The notes under the pieces were generated by a model. The model had not been told where the DNA came from and made no database searches. It worked only from the letters and a program-made list of their open reading frames with translations. Of a DNA stretch of 42,382 nucleotides, positions 30,201 through 38,352 are shown piece after piece. The DNA is from a virus. Location of the stretch: positions 1 to 42,382 of the IMG/VR virus record IMGVR_UViG_3300005527_000103, one strand, 5' to 3'. Positions within the stretch are counted from its first letter, which is position 1. Every line of letters starts with the position of its first letter. The position numbers and the translations under genes were made by a program.

Positions 30201-33200
30201 AGTAGATTGGCTGCTGAGAGTGAAGCGGTATTACAACAAATGATTGAATTAAGACCAGATTTAGCTGCTACTAAAGATGGTATGGATAAATTAGCAGCAG
30301 GAGCTAAAGAAGTAGCACAAGAATTATCAACTGGTAATTTACAATCAGCTCAAGAAGCTTTGAATAAAGCGGTACAAGGCACAGGAAAAAATGGAGGACT
30401 TTCACGAACAGAAGCACAAGCTGCGGCCAGAGCCCAAGTATCTAAAGAAACTGGCACAGATATTGGGTTATTAGAAAGACAATTTGGTGAGCGTGGCGTT
30501 AATGCTAGAATGGCTAAGACTCAAGAATTTGTTCAAAGTAGAGAGGGTCAAAGATTTGGCGCTTTTGCTCAGTTTGCTCCAGGATTAACCAAATCATTTG
30601 CTGGAACTCGTGTTGGTAAAGCACTTGGAACTGGGGCAGATTTTATCAGTGGCAAAGGAGGGGCTGGTAGTCAACTTTTTGCTAAGATGGGTGGATTTGG
30701 TGGTATAGGAAGCGCTGTTGCTGTTGGGGCAGAAGGTCTTAAACAACTTTTACCAAAATCAGTAACATCGGACCCTAATACTGCTGGAGCTTTGGGCGCA
30801 CTTGGTGGAGCCGGTGCTGGAGCTGCTATGGGTGCTCAGTTAGGATCTTTTGCTGGACCAATAGGTACTTTGATTGGTGGTATAGGAGGCGCTCTTATTG
30901 GTGGTATTAATGGTTGGTTTAGTGCTAAAAATCAAGCTATATTCACTAATGCTTTAGAAAATATGGCTAAAAGTACTGGAAATCTAGATGAAGCATTTAA
31001 GAAATTAGATGCTGATGCTAGTGATGTTAATTTCCAAAATGCTCAAAAAGCATTTGGTTCAGTACTAGATGCAAGCAAAGATATTGAGTCTATAGCATTC
31101 AGTAAAGTTGGTTTTGAAAATATCGGTTCTACCTTATCTAGTGGTACCGATCAACTATCATCTGGAATTAAAGAAGGCGATATTGGTAAAATACTTATGG
31201 GCGGATTACAAACTGGTTTTGGTCTTAGTCCCGGTGGAATGCTAATGGACTATTTATCTACTCCATCAGAAGCTCAACGCACTGAAGCTATGGGAGTAAT
31301 GGTTAGTGGAGCAGGACAACGACAAGAATCCGCAGTTAAACTTGCAGAAACTCAGATGAAAGGCAAGTCAACTGAGGAACTTGGAAAAATATTTGATAGT
31401 CTTAAAAATGGTACCGGAGAACTTAATCCTATTGTTGATCAATATGTTCAAGGAGCTCTCAAAGCAGCAGAAGCAGCAAATGGAACAAAACAACTTACAG
31501 CAGCACAAGAAAAAGCTATTACAGCTCAAGCAAAAGAAAGAGCGGCTCTTGATGCCTATATGAAAAAGAGAAAAGAGTCCGGAGCAACAGATGAGCAAAT
31601 AACTAAGGAAATTTCATCAAATAGATCTGCTGCGATTAAAGAAGGCCAAGAAGCAGTAAGAGTTCAAGGAGAACTTTTTGCTAAACAACAATTATTAGCT
31701 CGTTCAACAAAAGAAATAGCACTAGCTACCGAAAGCTTATTAGATGTTTATAGACGAGTTGGAGCCAGAGCTCAAAAATTTGGCGATGAAATTTCTGATA
31801 TGATGGATAAAACCCAATCAACAATTGATAGTTTGGGAGGTAAAGCCAGTGTTCAGAAAGTTGATCGTAGTGGATCAGAAAGAATCCTTGGTAATATGGC
31901 CGCTTATTCGTCTGATCAAGTTAAGATGGCTACAGATGAGATGGTAGGCAAACTTGGAGGCACTGAAGAAGCTAAAAATCTTGGACAACAAGCCCAAGCC
32001 GCAAAATTTTTACAAGATAAATTACCAGCAATGCTAAGGGCCCCTGGAGCTGATGCTGGAGATATTATTAAGAGTTTACGAGATCAAATGGGTACAATGG
32101 GCATAGGTGGAGATGCTGTTAATCAGATGCTAAAAGATCTAGAAATTCAAATGGGTAAAGAAAGAGAGGGAGGATTAGGAACATTAGCAGATGAAATAGC
32201 TCAGGGTGGTATAGACAAATTATCATCAACAGCAGCTGAAGCGGCTAAAACTTTACAAAATCTATCTAAAACTTATAATGATGCTTTACAACAGAGTATT
32301 GATCTACAAAATCAATATAATCAGGTTATAATGCAAAGTAACGAGTATATGCGTAAAGCCGGATCAATTAGAATTAATGCAGAGCTAGATTTGGCCAAAG
32401 CGCTAGGTAATAGTCCAACATTACAACAGCTGAATGAACCGTTTGATTTTGAGGTTAGAAATCTCACACAGGGTCTTGTGCCTGGCGGAACAACTGATCC
32501 AACAGCAATAGCTAATGGTATAGTAGCCGCAACAGCACAAAATCAACAATTACAAGCTGCTAATGTAACGCTGGGTAATGTGGGTATGGCTGGTGGTGGA
32601 CCTGATGCTGGCGCGCAGCTCTTAGCAGAACAACAAAAAAATATTGCTGCTATTGGAGCTAATAACGTAGCTATAAATGAAGGTAGACAAGCACTGGAAA
32701 AATTAGCTAATGATGGTACTAAAGCGGCTAATGCATTATCTAAAATTCAGGAACAACAACGTCAAATAGAGGGCATAGGAAATAGATTCGAAAAAATATT
32801 TACTTCTGGTCCAGAAGAACTGTTCAAGATGAATAGACAATCAGCAGCGCTTGAATTGGCTAAAACTGCTGGAGCAGAACAATTTAAGAGTAGAACTTTC
32901 AGGCAAGATGCTTTTGCCGGACTAGAACAAGATAAAGAGTTCCTTAGCACAGAGGAATATCGTAAACAACGTGGTATGTTGATGAGAAAAAGTTTAGAAG
33001 CCCAAGGTCTTACTGGACAAAGTATGATTCAAAAGGGCGGAATTAGCATGACCGTGGATGATTTTATCAAACGTATCGAAGGTGGTGTTAGTGAAGAGGA
33101 CCCAAATGTTAAAGCTTATAGAGAAGCTGTTGCAACTCAAGTCAAGGCGAATGAAGAGCTTGCTATGCTTAATGAATTACAAGCACTACATATTCAAGAA

Positions 33201-34775
33201 GCCATGATCGGCTTACAAACATTTTTAGCCACAGAATTTCCCAGAATATTAACAGAAGCTGTTAAAGATGCAAGAACTGATGCAGAGACTAAACCAGAGA
33301 CTAAACCAACATCCAAAGCAGAAAGTGCCAAAGCAGAAGCGGAAAAGAAAAAACAAGATGCTGAAAAACAGACAGCTAAATTAGATCAAAAAATTAAAGA
33401 TAAAGAAACAGAGGTTACAAAAGCAAAAAGTAAATTAGGATGGGAACAAGGAGCATCAACAGAAGTTGCTATTAAAGAACGTGAACTTAAAGATCTAAAA
33501 CGCAAGAGAGATACACAAAAAACAATTAAGCAACAAGCTGAAGCCGAATCTGCTGCTGCTGATACTATGATACAGCAAGAGAAGCAAGAAAAAGAAAAAA
33601 CCAAGGCTGAACAGAAAAAACAAGAAGATGCAACCAGAGCACAAAGAGTATCCACAGCAACAGCTCAAAGTGCGCAAGCTAGACAAAATCCACCAGCAAC
33701 TCTAGATGAGTTAAACAAGAGAAAAGAAGAAATTAGAAAAAGACTACAACAGACTTCCGCTCAACAAAAACCACAAACAACAACTAGTACCACACCATCA
33801 ACAACAACAGCTCAATTATCTCCAAGCGAGCAACGAAAAGCGAAAGCGAAACAAGAACTAGAAAAGATAGCAAAATCTGAAATATCAAGAATTAGCAAAA
33901 TTAGAGATGATAGAAAAAAACAATTAGCAAAAAATGAAAAACGCTTAAAATATGCTAGAATTGCTGCTATGGGCGCTGGAACTCTAAAGGGCAATAAGAA
34001 TGTTGAAGAAGCCCAAAGACAAGTAGATCTTGATAAAAAAACATTAGAAAAACAAAATATGCTAATTTCAGAACAAGAACAAATATTAAAACCACAACAA
34101 GAAGGCCAGATATCCGCAACAGTTAGTGGAACTAAACCAGAAGTTCAAGTTTCTCAAACCGCATTATCCCAATTAACACCACAGCAACAAGAAGCTATGA
34201 ATAGAGCCGGTGTTATTGCACAACAACACCAAAAAGATATGGATGAATTGAGACGTAGAAAAGCAGCAGGAGAAACACTAACTAGTCAAGAACAAAATGC
34301 ACTATCTGTAGACAATGCAGTTCAACCAGCAACCGAATCTGTTTCTCGTTATGGTAGTCCAGTTTCATCACCACCAGTCCCCTCAAGTTTACCACAAACT
34401 GTACAAAACGATAATCAAGTTAGAAGACAAACAGCCTTCACAACAACTCAGCCCACAGAACAAACTGGTCAATTACTAACTCTAGATCCAGCATCGCTAA
34501 AAGGATTGAATGAGTTCAATGCTAAATTTGGTGAATATGTTAATCAATTAGTTAGTTTTCAATTCCCAACTATACCAGAATCTATTAAGATGGAAGGTAA
34601 TCATGTGGTTGATGTTCGAGTTAGTGGAGCAGCAGCTTTTGAAGCTCTACAACAAGGTATCAAAGATATGATTAATACCGTTGTTAGTGAAAAAATGGCA
34701 TCTCTCTGGAATACTACTGGTGGTGCATTGGGAGTTAGACCAGGATCAAAACCATCATCCAAGGGAAATAAATAA
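24201..34775 (+). CDS. Giant tape measure protein with embedded enzyme-like domains
   Basis: Sets tail length inside the tube and is ejected first at infection. 3524 residues. Residues about 80-500 fit the phage tape-measure core (FAAFSFVTTGIFALTNAITS, KELVKLQQVTGQGSIGIKSL, RTTRESAETIATGLRTIFTR). GG-x-VPG-x-GxxD-type segments occur at about 578-614, 1400-1440 and 1453-1495. Two possible nuclease-like modules lie at about 705-750 and 1325-1380. A zinc-peptidase motif H1612-E1613-T-G-H1616 with E1671/E1675 lies at about 1600-1690. A Gly7 linker is near 1884-1892, glycine-zipper membrane segments at about 2164-2245, and K/E/Q coiled coil from about 3025. SD GGAG sits 14 bases upstream of ATG. 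At about 1.5 angstrom per residue a fully extended helix would be near 500 nm; embedded globular domains would lower this. Confidence 0.92.
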   Translation: MAKGFNLTAQINLRGPGNLKPIVAEIKREIGSIQSNVQVKLDNRSERSISVVTNRLRAMNDILISAKGNADSLNASFAALSSSLSSMNKGNKSISIDKGAVTTTSQVAKNIQVASTAIEEFGKQSALAVKRFAAFSFVTTGIFALTNAITSGFKAFVSFDKELVKLQQVTGQGSIGIKSLENEITRLATSLGVSSESLISVASTLAQAGLSAKETRIALAALAKTELAPSFDSLAETTEGAIAALRQFQLQAEDLEPVLGSINAVAAAFAVESADIITAIQRTGGVFAAASKGVTQGKDALNEFIAVFTSVRATTRESAETIATGLRTIFTRIQRSSTINLLKNFGINLQDLEGKFVGPYEAVKRLSEGLSQLDPRDVRFSAIVEELGGFRQIGKVIPLIQQFATAQQALAIAQKGSGSLTDAQIKAQQSLANQLAKVREQFLALIRDIGQSTVFQSLFKIVIGLTSSFLSLASAFKPILPILAVFTAIKGVSAIGQFASGFFGGIRKGGGAKEVGSNIGSTLSGAKEKEANDVRAKATTAITENTNALKTLTTAVNSLTSAINIKGPSKLKDGGKILGFNKGGMVPGNGGGDTVPAFLEGGEIVMNRKAVKKYGANNLLRMNSYASGGIIDINDNIVQSNIIPKKQTYTFDKKEGVNFKSGFMKFSSGDKFNFQRENKDIDVSQYPNKKDPVYRKYQKTVAENKPMDRGLAFENIVNKQFNADFESSSSSDQFSRLDGLYHGNLAEIRSTSSRLSDSILSRKVVSGSLLSQSPAEKKASEYLKSSILTNNNDKVNFGKVYVFQDVTNLDNISKKEGQKQRQLGIEQLYSGEIIQKFMAGSPGGINVPSGKGRGKKVKKGARGKFEHLTSSQLESLSTDELIDYANRQMYHIMTTGGSGISLGKEFVEVPESRITSELEQDLVTLPDGRRGFYREKIAAFGSEKVAKSKKSEQQQRREKFFRTSRDLLTASMQGIMAPGSALPKAKQDAISPFLKMVTGDYALGLSGTPRLKSEEAPVASASSTLLASIKDPLSEFRKSGGQTSLAGVIPPAAAEKIKAAIPAYIESLKKENETQKAGKAQTALKYFDDFINGGTAAKPAHATHFAETINQILKGGLVQGFAGGGSLTPQQLVGGPFPKGRTSSQGETWSQILTKRARELDLAIDSGSLVIGGRTISLSKALTPTQLRAGTIVGKAVGNNETTIKTLASLRENIIKEYLSGRQEVDEADPFNLTEEEKRLARSIAVVGIASDYKAASRQVYKKVGGVPFSVSIGSLSGAKSEEVLAKLRTKDFANLQEAASELLPDRLLVNLTDQDLNRLGRSNAEGYQLEAILALLGAAGGEYNERNRAVDFEGGLPPDLAALFGVPSGVFTQAKRTLNSDNVGHAIEGIAARLSGVRMAAGGPLSSFASGGTIPAMVSNGEAFIPPSQAKKIGYSKLNKINQADRNGMNGFAVGGGIFKGPGSGTSDSIGPIDLPVGGYVIRKKAVDALNSKYNSGGIISAIRGFKVGGQAKKDIVRGQGKVLESVQEAEAVLENVLGDMSENIANIIRSKFKGIKDIKAGETLSAPDVRSNKAFEKTTRGQAIQNVKASAIGLQITGEKGGATTETVAHETGHLADVALGGGEAFASEMEGTFQFALVDKIRKDMEDEWKAAGKSSSDIAGYLSTGKELFAEFFAKASPEVRAIITSTTDSKKGMALLADHLHELGTHTVGGLEASDIDPFIDVKKSMAPQQKAASVTRKSVAANVASISATSGDPDLQNNIKKMSQVIKEITSTLIGLKAETSRLSAEILKETNSIKQLQAQNSAGQKVSGELREAHKRQKELVQQQESIILQSLQTEESLNQAQKDKTNLIKQARTQKSVASEYVQSTLQTGEKSLFKSGGGGGGGPPDEFDFTNSKAAQQSYADEEFFKYKAQQTGTSESAIKLDLAQKLGKKTYENQTFFKGKVSEAQTGLVARRESAMKIGQTITEAQKQLESAPKGSAEAAAAATRLADAQSRLAAESEAVLQQMIELRPDLAATKDGMDKLAAGAKEVAQELSTGNLQSAQEALNKAVQGTGKNGGLSRTEAQAAARAQVSKETGTDIGLLERQFGERGVNARMAKTQEFVQSREGQRFGAFAQFAPGLTKSFAGTRVGKALGTGADFISGKGGAGSQLFAKMGGFGGIGSAVAVGAEGLKQLLPKSVTSDPNTAGALGALGGAGAGAAMGAQLGSFAGPIGTLIGGIGGALIGGINGWFSAKNQAIFTNALENMAKSTGNLDEAFKKLDADASDVNFQNAQKAFGSVLDASKDIESIAFSKVGFENIGSTLSSGTDQLSSGIKEGDIGKILMGGLQTGFGLSPGGMLMDYLSTPSEAQRTEAMGVMVSGAGQRQESAVKLAETQMKGKSTEELGKIFDSLKNGTGELNPIVDQYVQGALKAAEAANGTKQLTAAQEKAITAQAKERAALDAYMKKRKESGATDEQITKEISSNRSAAIKEGQEAVRVQGELFAKQQLLARSTKEIALATESLLDVYRRVGARAQKFGDEISDMMDKTQSTIDSLGGKASVQKVDRSGSERILGNMAAYSSDQVKMATDEMVGKLGGTEEAKNLGQQAQAAKFLQDKLPAMLRAPGADAGDIIKSLRDQMGTMGIGGDAVNQMLKDLEIQMGKEREGGLGTLADEIAQGGIDKLSSTAAEAAKTLQNLSKTYNDALQQSIDLQNQYNQVIMQSNEYMRKAGSIRINAELDLAKALGNSPTLQQLNEPFDFEVRNLTQGLVPGGTTDPTAIANGIVAATAQNQQLQAANVTLGNVGMAGGGPDAGAQLLAEQQKNIAAIGANNVAINEGRQALEKLANDGTKAANALSKIQEQQRQIEGIGNRFEKIFTSGPEELFKMNRQSAALELAKTAGAEQFKSRTFRQDAFAGLEQDKEFLSTEEYRKQRGMLMRKSLEAQGLTGQSMIQKGGISMTVDDFIKRIEGGVSEEDPNVKAYREAVATQVKANEELAMLNELQALHIQEAMIGLQTFLATEFPRILTEAVKDARTDAETKPETKPTSKAESAKAEAEKKKQDAEKQTAKLDQKIKDKETEVTKAKSKLGWEQGASTEVAIKERELKDLKRKRDTQKTIKQQAEAESAAADTMIQQEKQEKEKTKAEQKKQEDATRAQRVSTATAQSAQARQNPPATLDELNKRKEEIRKRLQQTSAQQKPQTTTSTTPSTTTAQLSPSEQRKAKAKQELEKIAKSEISRISKIRDDRKKQLAKNEKRLKYARIAAMGAGTLKGNKNVEEAQRQVDLDKKTLEKQNMLISEQEQILKPQQEGQISATVSGTKPEVQVSQTALSQLTPQQQEAMNRAGVIAQQHQKDMDELRRRKAAGETLTSQEQNALSVDNAVQPATESVSRYGSPVSSPPVPSSLPQTVQNDNQVRRQTAFTTTQPTEQTGQLLTLDPASLKGLNEFNAKFGEYVNQLVSFQFPTIPESIKMEGNHVVDVRVSGAAAFEALQQGIKDMINTVVSEKMASLWNTTGGALGVRPGSKPSSKGNK

Positions 34776-34776
34776 A

Positions 34777-36522
34777 ATGTCTATTATAGTTAGTTATAAT
34801 AATAAAATTATAAAACCCGCACCGTCGATTTCAATTAATCCTGAAATTTATTATGCTAATGATAATATCATAGGATATACATATAATGTTACATTAAACG
34901 GATATGCAAATGCTATTGCGGCTACAGGTATACCATCAGAGAATAGTAATTTACAGTACGGGCCAGAATATACTGTTGATCATATCAAAACGATTACCGA
35001 GATATTTAATCTTAATGGTAAAAATTTATTAGTAAAAGATGGAGATAGTACTATATTCGCCGCTAGTGGCGCTAGTATAAAAACTATTCAGTTTAATCAA
35101 TCTGATGATAAGTGGATCAATTACTCTCCCTTTACCATAGAATTAGAATTTAATGAGGTCAATCTTACAGGATGTTCTGGCAACCCAAATATTTCTTGTG
35201 ATACTAGTATTTTTCACCAACTGCAAAACTATAATGTGGTTTCAGATCATTTAGTAGACTTCAAAAAATTTAAAATAAAAGCATTTAATGATCAATGGAC
35301 TATTAATATAGAAGATGATATCTATAATCAATCGCTGGGATTTTATAACAATACTTTTAGAGTAAATTATGACATATCTGCCACAGGTAAACAGTATTAT
35401 GTGAATGATAAAATAGTACCAGCATGGCAACAAGCCAGACTGTTTGTACAAGATAAGCTATATAAACAAATAAATAATCTTATTCAGGGCATTCTGCCTA
35501 TTGAAAAAGATATTATTTCTAGTTGTGATGCCACCAGAAATATATCTATTTTGCACAAACTTTCAGCATCTGGTGTTCTTCCACGAGAATCTGGAATGTT
35601 TGACTCTATGGATGCTAACACCTTTGAAACTATAAAGGACTGTGGAACTAATCCTTTATATGATGTATATAATGAAAAAATTACATGTAATACTTCGGAG
35701 TCAGATGGAACATTCTCTATTCAGTATGAAGCTTTAATAAAGAGATATGATAAAACCAAGAATCCACTGTCTAATGCGGCATTGCACACTTTTAGTAAAA
35801 CAGATAATGAAGGAAATGATGGAGGTGGTAAAACTGCATCCTTGGCCATACAAGGGACCATAACAGGATTAGTTAGAGGAGGATTTATATATTATAATGT
35901 TAGTGATTTTATATTACCACAAACTGGCACTTTAATCACTAGCGTTAGTGGATTAGAAAGTAAATACAGCAATGCTTATAGTTACTATATAGATAATGTT
36001 GGTGACACTTCTGATCTTAGAGATGATATTAAAAATAAATTAGGTATAAATAAAGCAGCATTATTTATAGATGTTCCTAATGCCACAGGAGAATATCCAA
36101 AACCATCTAATTTTAGTCTAGATCATAATTATCATAATGGTACTATTACATACAATGCTACTTATGATAGAGCTAATACATTATCGATAGATTCGGGATT
36201 TAATAATATAAGTATAGTTAGAAACGATCCTGTTGATATTATACAGGAGTTTGTGGTTCCTGGTCGTATTGGCGGACCAATAATCCAAAATTTAGGCATG
36301 AAAACATCAAGAACCATATCCATATCAATAGAAGGAGCATCACCATCTAATAGAAGATGCAATATTGATGATTTTTGTAATAGTCCTTTTGAAATTCCAA
36401 TGTCTAACATAGATGATCTAATTAATCTAAATAATAATAATTGGATCAAAACCAAAGAAGATTACAATCATAATATGCTCGACGGTTCGTATAGTATTTC
36501 CTTAGAATATGTGTCAAGGTAA
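34777..36522 (+). CDS. Tail protein, first of two tandem paralogs
   Basis: The start is the ATG at 34777, one base after the tape-measure stop, with AAGGGAAATAAATAAA upstream; the frame is also open earlier inside the tape-measure gene. The 581-residue protein shares a layout with the next gene: PSISINPEIYYANDNIIGYT, YGPEYTVDHIKTITEIFNLN, then GASIKTIQFNQSDDKWINYS, QYYVNDKIVPAWQQARLFVQ, ITCNTSESDGTFSIQYEALI and a C-terminal GSYSISLEYVSR. It is mostly beta, with about nine cysteines. The slot after the tape measure is where distal tail/baseplate proteins lie. A Dit-like or tail-tip ring role is the best guess. Confidence 0.55.
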   Translation: MSIIVSYNNKIIKPAPSISINPEIYYANDNIIGYTYNVTLNGYANAIAATGIPSENSNLQYGPEYTVDHIKTITEIFNLNGKNLLVKDGDSTIFAASGASIKTIQFNQSDDKWINYSPFTIELEFNEVNLTGCSGNPNISCDTSIFHQLQNYNVVSDHLVDFKKFKIKAFNDQWTINIEDDIYNQSLGFYNNTFRVNYDISATGKQYYVNDKIVPAWQQARLFVQDKLYKQINNLIQGILPIEKDIISSCDATRNISILHKLSASGVLPRESGMFDSMDANTFETIKDCGTNPLYDVYNEKITCNTSESDGTFSIQYEALIKRYDKTKNPLSNAALHTFSKTDNEGNDGGGKTASLAIQGTITGLVRGGFIYYNVSDFILPQTGTLITSVSGLESKYSNAYSYYIDNVGDTSDLRDDIKNKLGINKAALFIDVPNATGEYPKPSNFSLDHNYHNGTITYNATYDRANTLSIDSGFNNISIVRNDPVDIIQEFVVPGRIGGPIIQNLGMKTSRTISISIEGASPSNRRCNIDDFCNSPFEIPMSNIDDLINLNNNNWIKTKEDYNHNMLDGSYSISLEYVSR

Positions 36523-36528
36523 ACGTAT

Positions 36529-38352
36529 ATGAGTACATATAAACCAGATATCAAAATATATTATGGGCCTATAAAAAATGAGAATAGGCTAATTCCAGCG
36601 CCAGATATGGATATTTCTGTAGAATTCAACTATAGTAATGAAACTATTATAGGATATACATATATTATTAATTTAAAAGGTGTTATTACTGGACTTGATC
36701 TAAGAAATCATACAGACAATGCTGTGGTAGAAAGTGAAACTTACGGCATTGGTGCTGTGATTGATCATATACATACTCTTAGAAAAATACTTAGTCAAAA
36801 TGGTAGTGTTTTACATGTTATTAAAAACGATACTAATTCAACACATATTCTTAGAGCCAGGGGTGGTATACTTAGATCTTTTAGTATAGAACCATCGAGT
36901 AATAACTGGATACACTATGCTGAATATAGTGCTTCTATAGAGTTCAACCACATTGATTTTGGAGACACTCCTTCTTCGGATAACTGTTCTGTTTTTCTAG
37001 ATAATTCTAGCTATAGTTTCTTATTAGATAAATATAAATTAAAGATATTTAGTGATAGTTGGTCTTTTACTTTTGATGAAAATGAAGCATTTAATAAATT
37101 ACGAAAAAATGATGAAAATATAGATATGAATATTAATAATAGTGCATTTAATATTCAGTACACTATTTCTGCTACTGGCAAACATCATTGGGATTATAAT
37201 GAAACAGAAGATTCTACAACAAATCACGATGCTAAATTATTACCAGCATATGAACAAGCTAAAAATTTTGTGCAAGAAAGATTATTCACACAAGTAAAAG
37301 GACTGATTCAGAATGTACTGAAAGATAACAGTATTTCAGCATGTAGTGGCTTGCAAACCCTATCCAATAACATAGTCCCTAGTGGATCAGGACTTATGGG
37401 CGGATTAGCGGAATATAAGGTATTTAATGAAAAAATTTCATGTGATATTTCAGAATCCGAGGGCTCCTTTTCTGCAACATATACAGCTATTGTAAAAACA
37501 ACCAATACTCACGGAGCTTGGAGTTCGCCGGAAACTAAACACACAATTAATAAGTCTATTAAAAATACAATGGAATCTAATAAGAAAAATATTAGTATAA
37601 GTCTTAATGGCACTATTGAAGGATTAATAGAAGGTGGAATTATTAATAATCCAACTCCAATAGAATTACCAAATAAAGGAAATCTATTTATACACAGAGA
37701 GGCCAATAGTAATAAGTATAATAATGCTAAAAATTTATTAGATAAGCTGATACAAGTTTATGGGAATAATACTGGAGAATGCGATAAAAGAGACTTAAAG
37801 AAGCAATATAAAGATAATTTAGGAATAACCGCAGATAAACTAGGTACAACACCACAAATTCAGGATTGCATACCGGATCCACCACATCCTAGTACTTTTA
37901 ACTTGACACACGATTATAATGCTGGTACTATTAATTATAGTATAGAATATACTAATAGCAAGTATTGTTCATCCAAATTTCAAGATATATCGATACAAAT
38001 AACTAATCCTACAAAAGTTACTGCTGTATTTAATATACCAAACAGTAACAGTTGTGCGATTATTCAAGAACTTGGTACATACACATCGAAAAAGGTAACA
38101 ATTACCATCCAAGGAATAGATAAAAGTCCAAAAGGAAAACCCTCAAAAATTGATATGGATTATATATTAGATAATTTTGATGTAAATTGTTATGATGCTG
38201 GATACTTACCAATCACCTTGCCACCACCAGGAACATATACTATAACACAAAAACAATATACCTCAAATCCATTAAATGGGTCTTTTACTATTAATTTGAG
38301 TTATACATGCAATCCAGCTTGTACATTATACGAGGATAAAAATAATGGCTGA
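36529..38352 (+). CDS. Tail protein, second of two tandem paralogs
   Basis: The 607-residue paralog of the preceding gene has matching landmarks: PDMDISVEFNYSNETIIGYT, YGIGAVIDHIHTLRKILSQN, GGILRSFSIEPSSNNWIHYA, KLLPAYEQAKNFVQERLFTQ, ISCDISESEGSFSATYTAIV and NPLNGSFTINLSYTCNPACT. Sequences have diverged widely but order and spacing are kept, so this is an old duplication with separate roles, perhaps two rings or faces of the tail tip. It has six bases between genes and an 8-base overlap with the next gene, so it is translationally coupled. No enzyme motif. Confidence 0.55.
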   Translation: MSTYKPDIKIYYGPIKNENRLIPAPDMDISVEFNYSNETIIGYTYIINLKGVITGLDLRNHTDNAVVESETYGIGAVIDHIHTLRKILSQNGSVLHVIKNDTNSTHILRARGGILRSFSIEPSSNNWIHYAEYSASIEFNHIDFGDTPSSDNCSVFLDNSSYSFLLDKYKLKIFSDSWSFTFDENEAFNKLRKNDENIDMNINNSAFNIQYTISATGKHHWDYNETEDSTTNHDAKLLPAYEQAKNFVQERLFTQVKGLIQNVLKDNSISACSGLQTLSNNIVPSGSGLMGGLAEYKVFNEKISCDISESEGSFSATYTAIVKTTNTHGAWSSPETKHTINKSIKNTMESNKKNISISLNGTIEGLIEGGIINNPTPIELPNKGNLFIHREANSNKYNNAKNLLDKLIQVYGNNTGECDKRDLKKQYKDNLGITADKLGTTPQIQDCIPDPPHPSTFNLTHDYNAGTINYSIEYTNSKYCSSKFQDISIQITNPTKVTAVFNIPNSNSCAIIQELGTYTSKKVTITIQGIDKSPKGKPSKIDMDYILDNFDVNCYDAGYLPITLPPPGTYTITQKQYTSNPLNGSFTINLSYTCNPACTLYEDKNNG

